Assembly (NCBI GenBank): GCA_016081115.2
Contig: CM071925.1
Coordinates: forward strand, 9,032,441 to 9,096,440
DNA length: 64,000 bases
From: Rehmannia glutinosa
Taxonomy: Eukaryota; Streptophyta; Magnoliopsida; Lamiales; Orobanchaceae
Direction of reading: 5' to 3'
The notes below the pieces were generated by a model, which searched no databases, was not told where the DNA came from, and saw only the letters and a list, made by a program, of their open reading frames with translations. The first letter of the stretch is position 1. Each line of letters begins with the position of its first letter. Shown piece by piece: positions 46,921-58,369 of this stretch. Made by a program: the position numbers and the translations under genes.

Positions 46921-49181
46921 GTTTTAAAAAAGACGCCGAAAACTCCAGTTAAAAAATATGCTTTCTTCTCTCTCCTCGCACAAGCCCTAACGCCGCCGAC
47001 TCTATGAACTAGATTCGGCTATCTGATAGACGACAACATCCTCTCCTCTATTCCAACCTATTCACCGCTAGTTTTTTTCCTCACATAAGAATTCTCGTGA
47101 GCTATCTATGGTAAAACTTGTTGCGGCCCACGCCCATGATGTTTCACAACTATTGTTGGTCATCACCCACAAGAAGTCAGCACCTCCTTCGATAAACATG
47201 GAGATAGATGTTGCACATGCTCTTACTACACCCTCCTTGTGGTCCCCTCCACGTTGCCACATGCCCATGATGATGCTACGGTCCCCCCAATAAGGCGCAC
47301 GCCCATGATGCTGCAGTAACGGTCCCCACGCCCTCCAAGCTGGCGCATGCAACTTTCTCCCCTCATATTGCAATATGTTATTGTTCCCTCTTTAATGGTC
47401 TCCACAATGCCTTCAACCCCCATGATGCCAATTGCATGCCTTGAGATTCGTGGTGTTGTGTCAGAATTGGTCAAATCTACTATTATGGATTCTTTTGCTC
47501 CCATAGGTAAGCATGTCGTCCCACAAGTTACAAAACAAGTTCCATCATTCGTAAATATGGTGAAAGGTAACCCTATCACCATCTCTAAACCCATTAAAAA
47601 GGTGATTATTTTTTTATTTCAATAGATGAAAATCTTTATTAACAAGAGTTAAGGAATTTTCCTTTGCTTTAATTAGGCGTGTGTTACTGACTAAAAGATC
47701 TAAGTCTTGGTCATTGCTTCCATTACAAATGTGTCTCATTGAATTATGGAGTATCACACATAATTGGAAGTTAATTTCATTGGGAAAGATATATGTTTGC
47801 ATAATATTTTCTACTGCTTCAGATAGAACTCGGATTGTGCAACGTTCTTCTTGGCGGCTTGGTCCAGGTACTATTCGTTTATCACCATAGGTACCCGATT
47901 TTAATCCGTACAAGATTAATACATCTATAGCTAGTGTTTAGGTATGCATTTTTTGAGCTTAGTATTGAATATTAACATCCTAGTATCATCATGGGCATTA
48001 CCAAGGCTATTGGGACCCCTATTCAAATTGATGAAAAATCATTGAATGGCTCTCTTGGTCATTCTGCGGGTTCTTGTGGATATTGATTTTGTCAAACCTC
48101 TTCAGGAGTATATTGTGGTTGAACATGTGGGTCATTGTTCATTTGTTTCTTTGAATTATGAGAAATTGCCAGAATTTTGCTCAAATTATTGTATTACGGG
48201 TCATAATATTGATGCATGTCGTCATATTTGGCTTCTATTTCTAAGGAGTCTCATGGTCGTGACCCTTCATCCAATAGGGATAGATCATGTGTTCGTAAGA
48301 TGTATAGATTTGTCCATTCGTCTAAGGATAAGGGTAAGGTCGTGGATAACTCGGTGGAAGAACCGATCTTTACAATGCATGTTGATTCGACCTCTGGGGT
48401 TACAACCAGTAAATGGTGGGCGGACTATATTGAGAAAGATCAACCTAGTGCAGAGGACCAGCCTCCTACTGGGAAATCTCCGTCAGTAGACAATCCGTCA
48501 ACAAAAAATCAGCTAGTAATGGAAAAAATATCAGCCCTTCATGCCCTCACCAAAACATCTCTACTCTCAATCCATTTGAGGCTCTACAGGAAAAAGATTA
48601 CAGTCTGGGTCTCATTTTAGAGAAGTATACTGAAACGATTATAAATGATCATACCGTACCAATGACGCAAGATAATCCGCTAGCTATTGTGGTTTATTTT
48701 GATGTTGTTGAATCAAGTTTGAATCTAAAAGAGAGCGATGAAAAGGTTTTGAGTTTAGCTCATGATTCAACATCTCCAACATTAAGTTATCCTCATAACT
48801 TTGATTTTCAAGTTGATGTAGACAAATTGGAAGCTTTTAAAGATCACCAAGCTTGGCTACTTCTCAACTACCCCGCTTGTCTTTCACTCATGTGATTTTT
48901 TTGAAGCTATGAAGGCTATGACAATTATGGCTTGAGAATCATGGGCCCACATTCCACAGGATACATCAGGCCATCAATACGATACTCGAGCACGTGCTAA
49001 AAAAATAAATGACAATGACATTCGAAAGTCCTTTAGAAATAGATGCCCTTCATTTAAATTGTGATTTCGTTGTTTCATTTTTTCTAAAGTTTAGAAATGT
49101 TTTTTCTTTGCTATCTGATCGGCTTGTGATCAAGACTTTCTTCTTTATTTTTATATATTTCTATTTATTTAAAAAATATTG
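46921..49181 (+). mobile_element. ORF1-only LINE (half-LINE), left copy
   Basis: It is bounded by the 13-bp direct repeat CATGCATGATTAC at 46908-46920 and 49182-49194, with a TTTATTTAAAAAA tail before the right repeat. Inside there is a 5' leader, an ORF1-type protein region to about 48895, a short stretch (HIPQDTSGHQYDTRARAKKI), and a 3' tail. Endonuclease and RT are absent although both target repeats are intact. So the element was either inserted in this short form by another LINE's machinery or lost ORF2 internally after insertion. Confidence 0.8.
47108..48895 (+). pseudogene. LINE ORF1 (DUF4283 and zinc knuckle), left copy
   Basis: The N-terminal part reads VAAHAHDVSQLLLVITHKKS with repeated CACGCCCATGATG strings (47127, 47254, 47297). 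The DUF4283-like part is spread over 47490-48120 (NMVKGNPITISKPIKK, WRLGPGTIRLSP, HVGHCSFVSLNYEKLPEFCS). The knuckle is CSNYCITGHNIDACR near 48178-48222. The C-terminal part has KWWADYIEKDQPSAEDQPPT and a Ser/Asp-rich stretch to 48895. A two-base loss near 48062 relative to the right copy and other frameshifts break it. Confidence 0.75.
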
Positions 49182-49194
49182 CATGCATGATTAC

Positions 49195-49842
49195 ATAATT
49201 TGGACTTTAATGGGTTTGGTTAAAAAGAAAAGAAAAATATTTCCAGTGAAAGTAAAAAAATAATGGAGTGCAATTTAAGATAATTTTGAATGAACCACGA
49301 GCGTGTAGCTTAAGTGATATCGTTCTTCCTTTTATAATGATATTAATGAGGGTCCGAACCATAAGTCTTTCAGTTTCTTTGATATTTATTTCTTTTCTTC
49401 CAACCATTCTTCCAAACATACTAAAAACATGACAAGATAATTTTGATGAGCTAAAAATAATCGACTGAATTGTTTTTATCCATGTTCTATTCTACAACAT
49501 TGGAATATTGTCACGTATACAAGATAATATTTTATTGTAACTTATCGTTCATCTGATACATGGAATAGAAAGTGAAATTAAAAAAAATGGTACTTGAGAA
49601 TATGGACTCAAAAATAATAATGCCACAGATCTTTTCTTTTTTCTAAATAGCTAATTAAAATTCACGACATAAATCTTTTATGGTGAGATTATCCTAATGA
49701 ATACGTAAAACTATTGTGAATAAGATATAATAGGCAGAAGGATGCAAGTGTGTGATTTTTTATAGGATAGAAATTAATTAAATCAAGCTAAAAAAGATAT
49801 AAATAAATTTGTGATATTACAAATTGATTATATCGAAATAAA
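49195..49842. other. AT-rich stretch, nothing recognised
   Basis: It lies between the LINE target repeat and the RNase H remnant. Short frames only, no repeat ends or domain wording. Confidence 0.5.
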
Positions 49843-50100
49843 GTGTTTAAGAATGAATATAATGGAGTTTTCCAGTTAACAAATTTTTCTCAAGTAAGAA
49901 CTAATGCAAAATATTTAGAAGACATTTATATATTTTTTTCGCATTTTGAGTCAGTTATTTCTAGTTTTGTTAGACGATCGAGCAAATCTATGGCCCATAG
50001 TGTAACGCGTTTTGCTTTTAATCTTCATTGTAATGAGTCAATAATTAGAGGACTCCTTGATCAATTCGTAGACATTGTGGATTCGGAGATGATCTCCTAA
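49843..50100 (+). pseudogene. LINE-type RNase H C-terminal fragment
   Basis: The 85-codon frame ends in SHFESVISSFVRRSSKSMAH, SVTRFAFNLHCNESIIRGLL. This resembles the VRRSANSVAHSLARFA ending of the plant RNase H-like domain (RVT_3 type) found at the end of L1 ORF2. No other LINE part adjoins, so it is an isolated scrap. Assignment rests on this motif only. Confidence 0.5.
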
Positions 50101-51090
50101 TACATAGCTTAATTTTCCTCTAAAACAAAATTAGTTGTCAATGGAGTCTCCATTTGTGTTGGGCTCTTGCTTTTAAATCCCCACTCGTTGCCATGTGGCT
50201 TGACAAAATTATTACATCTTAAGATAGAATAATAATTAATATAACAAAATTTCCAATAGAATTGTAAATTCAGGTGCATGGAAGTTTCTTGATGAGTATG
50301 AGAGGGCCAACTTTGTAAAGAAAGTCTAAAACGTTGAATAAAGTAATGAAGAAAAGAAATGAAAGAGGATTAGAAGATGTGAATGAACAACTAATGCCAT
50401 ATTTTCTGTTGTTTGTTTGGCATTTATTGGTTGGTGACAACATCCTTAACTATAATTAAAAGATTTGTGCTTTAATTAAACATCAAATGTACAACCACTA
50501 ATAGTAGGTAGCTATGCTAATCAAAAGTGATTTCAAATCGAAAATCATGATTAGTGTGTACACTATAGGGTAACTATGTACCAATTTATAGCATGACCAT
50601 ACTTAAACTAATAACTAGAGGTGGCAATTTATGACGGACGAATCTGACATAAAATTACTGAAAGAAATACGAAATCGACTCGACACGAACCTGGTTCACC
50701 TAAATCTAACATGATTTTACCAATTTGTCCTAAAGTGTAATCATATTATGTTTTACATAATATTCTTTAATAATTCTTGTTTACAATCTGAAATGATTTT
50801 TCTAGTAGTTGATTGTTGTTATCTTTTGGTGTATATATGAATGACTAGAATTGGAGATAATCATGAGATTATAAGTTGAACAAAATTAAGGTCTTCATTA
50901 ATATGAGACGTTTAATGTGAAATTCAAAATAATATTATGAGGGTTACACCGAATGTGGATAATATGAGGGAGAATTGTTAAAATACACTTTTAAGATAAC
51001 AAAAACTCTTTTTTACTCACACTTTTAATTTTTTTTAAATATATTTATCTAACCACACTCCATAACTTAACAATACTTTGACTTGGTCCA
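50101..51090. other. AT-rich stretch, nothing recognised
   Basis: No long frames. A phrase GCATGACCATACTTAAAC and a GTGGCAATTTATGACGG stretch near 50600-50640 suggest an old repeat, but no ends were found. Confidence 0.45.
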
Positions 51091-51094
51091 CTAT

Positions 51095-51490
51095 TATACA
51101 ATGAAGTCATATTGATTAAATACCGAGAAGTCATACTGATTTTTATATCGGAAAGTCATACTAATTGTTATACCGTGAAGTCAAACGGATTAATATACCA
51201 TACCAGGAACTCATACTGATTAATATACCAAGAAGTCATAATAATTGTTATATCGGGATATCAACAATGATTAATATGTCGGGTAATCATATTAATTGTT
51301 ATACCGTGAAATCAAACTATAAATATACCATACCAGGAAGTCATACTGATTAATACCGGGAAGTCATGATTATTGTTTAACCGGGAAGTCAAACTGATTT
51401 ATATGTCAGGTAGTCATATTAATTGTTATTCTAGGAAGTCAAATTGAATAGTACCAAGAAATCAGAATTATTAATATTACACATACCGTG
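51095..51490. repeat. Degenerate ACCGGGAAGTCATACTGATT tandem array
   Basis: Units of about 27-32 bases built on ATACCGGGAAGTCATACTGA, followed by TTAATAT or TTGTTAT, run some 12 times with frequent changes. Related ACCGTGAAATTATG strings occur at 36220-36370 and 52725-52815 inside IR1. The IR1 boundary (51487) falls at the end of this array. Confidence 0.75.
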
Positions 51491-51835
51491 AAATCATTAT
51501 ATTCTCTTTGATTTTTCTTTACGAATGGAACTTTTTAGGAAGTTAGAAAACTATCATATTTTTCATTTATATAATATTTAATTATTTATTAGAATGGATT
51601 GTTTGCAATTGTATTGAATTGTTCTAAATTTTTTTAATATTTAAACAATTAGTGTTTTTTTTCTTCAAAAGTACAATTTTTTATGGTTAATTAGATATAT
51701 TTCTAATCATATTTTTATTAATATAATATTTGGTTATCTGTTAGAATGAATTGATTGCAATTATATTTATAATGTTTTTAATTTTTAACTTTAAAAAAAT
51801 AAGTGTTTATTTTTTAGAATTAGTGTAAAAACTAA

Positions 51836-52381
51836 GGCCTTGTATGGTTATGTTTCCATGGACTATTTCTAGTTTCTAGTGTTGGAAAATGAATTTTCAG
51901 AATTTATTGGTTTTCGTGTGGCTGGAATTATGTTTGGATGAGTGAATGAGAATGAGTTTTATGTAGGTTTGGAAATGATATGTTTGGTTAAGTAGTTTTG
52001 AAATAGTATTTTATGTATATAATAATTTAAAAAATTGATAGTGGTTGAATATTTTAATTGAATATATAATATTATATTTGTAAGATTGTAGGCTAGTGGG
52101 TCCCATTAGATATATATAGTAATATTTTAAGTAGATAAAGTTGGTAATGGAGGGTCCCACATAAATAATTGGGTTAAAAATAAGAATAGTGATTGATAAG
52201 TGATGTAGGGTAGTGTATAGGGTTGAGAATTGAAATTGTAGGTTTGAGATGATGTTTTATGTGAAAAGTGGAAAGTGGAAATAATGATTTCCATTGGAAA
52301 TTTTAGAAACAAACATGATTCCATTTCTATGAATAGTTGGAAATTGGAAATGTGGCCTTGGAAACATAAACAAACAAGGCC
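51836..52381. mobile_element. Tourist-like (PIF/Harbinger) MITE, 546 bp
   Basis: It begins GGCCTTGTATGGTTATGTTT and ends AAACATAAACAAACAAGGCC, flanked by TAA at 51833-51835 and 52382-52384. The left IR1 arm has the empty site with a single copy (TTA at 36720-36722 on plus). The TIR GGCCTTGT and TWA target are typical of Tourist MITEs. It holds AAATTGGAAA/TTTCCATTGGAAATT strings and no coding capacity. Confidence 0.93.
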
Positions 52382-52482
52382 TAAGGTTTCGTTCTTATTT
52401 ATAGAATGTTCGGTTATTTATTATATAAAATTATTTGAAATTATTATTTTTATCTTTTTTATAATTGTGGCTTGCAAATAGA

Positions 52483-52620
52483 TTATTTGTGGCTATCGTG
52501 CCCAATATCCATGAGATCCGGAAAATAATTATCTCTATCATGAATAACTACTATCTCGTCTTGTCCGCTGGCATATTTGAGTCGTCCTTGCAAATCCCCA
52601 ATATAACGATCTACCAAATT
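52483..52620 (-). other. Exon-like ORF, right copy
   Basis: This is the minus-strand partner of 36484-36621: 45 codons, same TAA, no indel. It differs at Ala to Gly, Ser to Pro, Val to Gly and Asn to Lys, with very few silent changes. That pattern does not suggest strong purifying selection, but the lack of frameshifts in such AT-rich decayed DNA is noticeable. Confidence 0.5.
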
Positions 52621-52815
52621 ATGTCAATTCATATGCAAAAATAATAATAAACAAATAACGAATAATTGTCAATCTGGATATTAGACATGTCTTCAAAAAA
52701 GTCCATATATTTTCTACTTATTACAGTATACATAATTTCACGGTACATATGATTTCACAATATTATGCTCAATCAATTTACGGTATGCATAATTTCACGG
52801 TTATATATAATTTCA

Positions 52816-52818
<3 letters not shown>

Positions 52819-52851
<33 letters not shown>
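52819..52851. repeat. (TA)n microsatellite
   Basis: About 32 bases of alternating T and A. The left arm has only a short TATATATAG at the same place (36276-36286), so the tract expanded on one side. Confidence 0.85.
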
Positions 52852-52856
<5 letters not shown>

Positions 52857-53439
52857 CATAGTATAATACTAACATCACGGTAATATAAACTTAGTTTCAT
52901 GGTATATATACAGTTTTTAAAATAATAAATGTGTGTTGAAGAGAGAGATATAACTAACTATGGGTTTGGGTTAAGTAAGGCTAAAGATGTAAAAGCACAT
53001 CCTTTTTGTGTAAGAAACAGTTTTTATCGGAAAGTGATAAAAAGAGGGGTGGCACTATTGGCACCCTCCTTTTTGATGAATACACACACCTTATATAATT
53101 CTAAAAATGTCACTGTCTTAAAGACTATAATACCTTTACTTGAAAGTCAAGTTCTAAATACACCCCCAAATCTCTAAATACACCCACAACATTTATTACA
53201 CTTAACCTACTAAAACACACCCACTGATATCCTTCAGCTACATTCTTCTTCTTCTTCTTCTTTTGAGAAAAGCTGAAACCTTGTTCTTATAAACTCCAGA
53301 TTTTTTGACACCAACATAACAACTTATATGGACAACAAAGAATTGATTCCCCCAAATAATGTAAGTATCTTCTTAGTTTCCAGCTCAAAGTATGTAATTA
53401 ATCCATTTTTACCGTTCAAAATTGTTGCTTAACCATTGT

Positions 53440-53640
53440 TGTGCGACACTTGGCACGATCAACCAACATGGAACGATCATCACTTTGATCAGGCCACTTG
53501 TCATGATGGCACGATCATATATTCCATCTTGCCACATATGGCACGATGTGTTTTTTAATGATCGTGCCATCATTTAATTTGACACGATAGAGAATGGAAC
53601 GATCATCACTTCCATCGTGCCATTTGACATAATATTTTTT
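53440..53640. repeat. GGCACGAT / ATCGTGCC cluster, right copy
   Basis: This is the mirror of 35466-35670, with the same alternation of GGCACGATC, GGAACGATC and ATCGTGCCA. Several pairs are close enough to form short stems. Confidence 0.7.
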
Positions 53641-53689
53641 TGGCTTGTTGATTTTTTTTCATAGGGAACAAACTCGTTGCCTATGAAAT

Positions 53690-54600
53690 ATAGTGTTGTT
53701 TGTCCTCCCAATAATGATCAGAATGTTTAAGAGCTTGGTGTTGTTATGAATTACACACACGTATTAACGACGTATGAGTTATTTGTTTCTCGAGATAAAT
53801 TATTTGATTGAGTGCGTGAGAGAGGACATGAGCACGACATGGTTATTGTAATAAGTATGTCATACAATAGTCAAGGAAATAAAAGACCTCGGGTATTTTT
53901 GTCTTGTGAATATAGTGGGCATTACCGTGAATAAAAAAAGATTAGAAATATCGAACAAAATGATGATAACAAAGTTGAAAACAAAGTGTCTAAGAGAGAA
54001 ACTGGAATAAAAAAATGTGGTTGCCCATTTCGTTTGAGGGGTCGGCAAGTAATAATTGAAAGAGAATGGGCACTAGATGTTGAATATGGTGTGCATAATC
54101 ATCCAATTGCACAATATTTGGAGGGTCCCTTTTTTGCCGGTCGATTATCAAAAAGTGAGGAAGAATATGTGTTGGATATATCACACGGCAATACTCGGCC
54201 GAAGGACATTTTGTTTAGCCTACAAAATAAATTTCAAGATAATAAGTCCACCATAAGGACTATCTACAATGCTTATATGAAGAACAGAGTTATCGAGTGT
54301 GAGGGCCGATCTCAAATGCAACAACTTATGCATAAATTGAATGAGCATGGATATTTCTATCATCATAGATGTTGCGGGACGAGTAACAGCACGAAGGATA
54401 TATTCATTGCTTACCCAACAACCGTTGAGTTGTTGCGTGCTTTTCCGAGTGTCAATGTTATGGACTGCACGTACAAAACGATTAGGTACTAATTACCTTT
54501 GTTTGAGATTGTTGGTGTGATCTTGACACATATGGCATTCTCTATTGCAGCTGCTTATATGGAGTACGATTGGGAAGATAATTACATATTCACACCCTGA
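53690..54600 (+). pseudogene. MULE transposase N-terminal half (FAR1-type), right copy
   Basis: It begins near YTHVLTTYELFVSRDKLFD (53750), continues RPRVFLSCEYSGHYRE, then KKCGCPFRLRGRQVIIER, EWALDVEYGVHNHPIAQYLE (the FAR1-type C..C..H.H DNA-binding region) and GRLSKSEEEYVLDISHGNTR. Next come NKFQDNKSTIRTIYNAYMKN, EGRSQMQQLMHKLNEHGYFY and RAFPSVNVMDCTYKTIRY with the first catalytic Asp, then a stop and LPLFEIVGVILTHMAFSIAA, AYMEYDWEDNYIF. Stops near 53930 and 54488, and the absence of the remaining catalytic residues and SWIM finger, make it inactive. It is 380 bases fuller than the left copy. Confidence 0.82.
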
Positions 54601-54786
54601 TTTGAACCACAACAACGACTGTGCATACGACCCAACAACGATATGTTGTTAACCCAAGATCTTCACTAGTTCGGTTAAAATTGGTAGAAACATTGACCCG
54701 TTTCTTAGCAAAGTAAGAACCTCGGTATGCGAACATGCCACAAGTAATTATGGATTATTGCCTGATAAGTCGATAATTGCAACAAG

Positions 54787-54912
54787 AAAAAGCATTTGAG
54801 TTGTTAAAGGAAAGGCTAACACATGCGTTTTTGCTAGCATTGCCGGATTTTACCAAGGTCTTCAAGATCGAGTGTAATGCATTGGGAGTTGGGATTGGAG
54901 CCTTATTAATGC
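54787..54912 (+). pseudogene. Chromovirus RNase H scrap at the IR1/IR2 junction
   Basis: It reads KAFELLKERLTHAFLLALPD, FTKVFKIECNALGVGIGALL, matching 32226-32355 on the same strand with about ten substitutions. It lies exactly between the end of IR1 right (54786) and the start of IR2 right (54913), in the opposite sense to the LTR piece beside it. The frame then runs into LINE sequence. Confidence 0.85.
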
Positions 54913-56977
54913 TCGAGTATCATCTTGATGGCCTGATGTATCCTGTGGAATGTTGGCCCATGATTCTCGAGCTGCAATTTCCATAGCCTTCATAGCTTCA
55001 AAAAAATCACATGAGTGAAAGACAAGCAGGGTAGTTGAGAAGTAGCCAAGCTTGGTGATCTTTAAAAGCTTCCAATTCGTCTACATCAACTTGAAAATCA
55101 AAGTTAAGAGGATAACTTGATGTTGGAGATGTTGAATCATGAGATGAACTCAAAACCGTTTCATCGCTCTCTTTATGATTCAAACTTGATTCAACAGCAT
55201 CGGAATAAACCACAATAGCTAGCGGATTATCTTGCGTCATTGGTACGATATGATCATTTGTAATCGTTTCAGTATACTTCTCTGAAATGAGACCCATCTG
55301 TAATCTTTTTCCTGTAGAGCCTCAAACAGATTGCGAGTAGAGATGTTTTGGTGAGGGCATGAAGGGCTGATATTTTTTCCATTACTAGCTGATTTTTTGT
55401 TGACGGATTGTCTACTGACAGAGATTTCCCAGTAGGAGGCTGGTCCTCTGCACTAGGTTGGCCTTTCTCAACATAGTCCGCCCACCATTTACTGGTTGTA
55501 ACCCCAGAGGGCGAATCAACATGCATTGTAAAGATGGTTCTTCCACCGAGTTATCCACGACCTTACCCTTATCCTTAGATGAATGGACAAATCTATGCAT
55601 CTTACGAACACATGATCTATCCCTATTGGATGAAGGGTCACGAACATGAGACTCCTTAGAAATAGAAGCCAAATATGACGACATGCATCGGTATTATGAC
55701 CCGTAATGCAATAATTTGAGCAAAATTCTGGTAATTTCTCATAATTCAAAGAAATAAATGAACAATGACCCACATGTTCAACCACAATATACTCCTGAAG
55801 AGGTTTGACAAGATCAATATCCACAAGAACCCGCACAAAATGACCAAGAGAGCCATTCAATGATTTTTCATCAATTTGAATAGGGGTCCCAAGAGCCTTG
55901 GTAATGCCCATGATGATGCTAGGATGTTAATATTCAATACTAAGCTCAAAAAATGCATACCTAAACACTAGCTATAGATGTATTAATCTTGTACGGATTA
56001 AAATCTGGTACCTATGGTGATAGACGAATAGTACCTGGACCAAGTTGCCAAGAAGAACGTTGCGCAATCCGAGTTCTATCCAAGCAGTAGAAATCTTATG
56101 CAAAAATATATCTTTCCCAATGAAATTAACTTCCAATTATGTGTGATGCTCCATAATTCAATGAGACACATTTGTAATGGAAGCAATGACCAAGATTTAG
56201 ATCCTTTAGTCAGTAACACACGCTCAATTAAAGCAAATGAAAATTCCTTAACTTTTGTTAATAAAGATTTTCATCCTTTGAAATCGAAAAATAATCACCC
56301 TTTTTAATGGGTTTAGAGATGGTGATAGGGTTACCTTTCACCATATATACAAATGATGGAACTTGTTTTGTAACTTGTGGGATGACAACCTTACCCATGG
56401 GGGTAAAAGAATCAATAATAGTAGATTTGACCAAATCTGACACAACACCACGTATCTCAGGGCATGCAATTGGCATCATGGGGGTTGAAAGCATTGTGGA
56501 GACCATCAAAGAGGGAGCAATAACATATTGCATCATGAGGGGAGAAAGTTGCATGCACCAGCTTGGACGGCGTGGGGACCGTTGCAGCATCATGGGTGTG
56601 CGCCTTATTGGGGGGTCGTAGCATCATCATAGGCATGTGGCAACATGGAGGGGACCACAAGAAGGGTGAAGTAAGAGCATGTGCAACATCTATCTCCATT
56701 TTTATCGAAGGAAGTGCTGACTTCTTGTGGGTGATGGCCAACAATAGTTGTGAAACATCATGGGCGTGGGCCGCAACAAATTTTACCATAGATATCTCAC
56801 GAGAATTCTTACGTGGGGAAAAAAACTAGCGGTGAATAGGTTGGAACAGAGGAGAGGATGATGCCGTCTATCAGATGACCGGAATCTTGTTCATAGAGTC
56901 GGCGGTGTTAGGGCTTGTGCGAGGAGAGAGAAGAAAACATATTTTTTAATTGGAGTTTTTGGCTTCTTTTCAAAAAC
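54913..56977 (-). mobile_element. Half-LINE, right copy, 3' end cut off
   Basis: The 5' end and its target repeat (GTAATCATGCATG, 56978-56990) are preserved in mirror orientation, so the LINE was present before the duplication. The 3' tail and second target repeat are lost at 54913. ORF1 pieces on the minus strand are at 56829-56457, 56593-56258, 55911-55516 (a continuous KALGTPIQIDEKSLNGSLGH, CSNYCITGHNTDACRH frame, better preserved than the left copy) and 55526-55007. Confidence 0.8.
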
Positions 56978-56990
56978 GTAATCATGCATG

Positions 56991-58369
56991 CAATTGTTTT
57001 AAGTCTCAGTAATGATTAAAATTCTTTAGACCACGTTTTAACTGATATATTTGAAGCTAAGACTTTTAAATCCATAATTATAAATTTTTTGATATATTAT
57101 GGTTTATTTAGATTTTGATTAAATTTTTTTGATAATTAAAATCCTACATCTACTTTGAGTTATATTTTGGGTTATATTATAGTATATTTCAAATTCACAT
57201 GGAATCATTCAAAACATTTCCCTTAAATTCTCCATATAAATTCAAATATTTACATTCCTTTATCTTCATTGTTATTTCAAGTGTATTATCAATCATTTTC
57301 TCTAGGTTGTAGATAAGGTTATTATTTAAATTTGTTGTTATCAAATTAGTTATACCAAAATCTATTTTTACAAAAATATGGCGCTCTTCGTTCTATGATT
57401 CTATTCCATGCAAGCTCCACTATCAGATAAGTTATATATAGGAAAATGATATTTTTGTTTTGCAATATGTATCACAATATCATGTTTATCATTATCAACT
57501 CAGGTTTTATTTCTTTTTTTTTAAAAGAGAATATAAATCATAATTAATGTTGAGCCAACTTAATTAGGAAGTAGTTCTAAGGCTCCATTTGGCTCCATTA
57601 AATTAAGAAAACATAAAGTTGAGATTTTTTCCCATTGTCTCAAAAATAAAATTAAGAAAATCTTGGAGAATACAATAAAATCTAGGAAATATTATTGTTT
57701 AAATAAATCAGATTTTGTTTATGTTGTAAAGTCAAAAAAACTTAAATAGGGTCAAAAAAATGTTTGCACTCAATTGAACATCTCTCAATGGATTTCTGCA
57801 TTTATTGCAAAAATCTGATCATGTATGGAAATTCTTTAAATATACATATTATATATAACATGATGATTTGTGCCATTGTTACATTCAGATGAATAAACTT
57901 TAAAATTTATTTCACCACAAGAGAGGCTTAAAAATAGTTGGCTCTAAGGGCATAAAGAGGAGAAATGCTAGTAGTAGTTCTTCAAAGGTCATGTGTTGAT
58001 AGTATTGTTTATCTTTCATTCATTTTTCATTTTTTATAAATAATTTCACTCTCTGAATATAAGTTTATTTTGTACTTAAACAAAACATTAACAACCAACA
58101 TACATGAAGTAATTTTCAATTTTTTTTTCAGTTTTAAAGGAATCAAATAGAGATTTAGAAACTAAATATAAACCAGTTTTAGTAATTAGCATAAACTCAA
58201 TTGCATAGAAAAAAATGAAAAAAAAAATAATAAAAAGGGGTGAAAATAAGAGAAAAATGAAGGAGGCCCTAAAATCAATTATGCGTCACGCCCTTTTGCC
58301 CAATTCGAAACCCTAAATTTGCAATGTAGTTCTCACAGAACTTCATTAACGGCTACAAACGGAAATTAA
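56991..58369 (+). other. Mirror of the OTU upstream region
   Basis: AT-rich sequence pairing with 45492-46907. No gene seen. Differences are mostly single substitutions and A/T-run length changes. Confidence 0.6.

Larger units (their letters stand above)
38928..48993. repeat. Inverted repeat IR2, left arm (about 10 kb)
   Basis: It pairs in opposite orientation with 54913-62187. Matched blocks: 38928-39700 with 61380-62187; 40620-42905 with about 59185-61365; 44690-46907 with 56991-59172; LINE 46921-48993 with 54913-56977. The partner lacks 39700-40620 and 42905-44690. Exon structure, intron order and microsatellites are conserved, so this is a DNA-level duplication. Confidence 0.9.
51487..54786. 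repeat. Inverted repeat IR1, right arm
   Basis: This is the reverse-orientation partner of 34701-37073. It is longer by about 927 bases, which is explained almost exactly by the MITE plus its TAA (549) and by the 380 bases of MULE sequence deleted from the left arm. It ends at TTGCAACAAGA (54776-54786), beside a direct chromovirus RNase H scrap. Confidence 0.85.
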
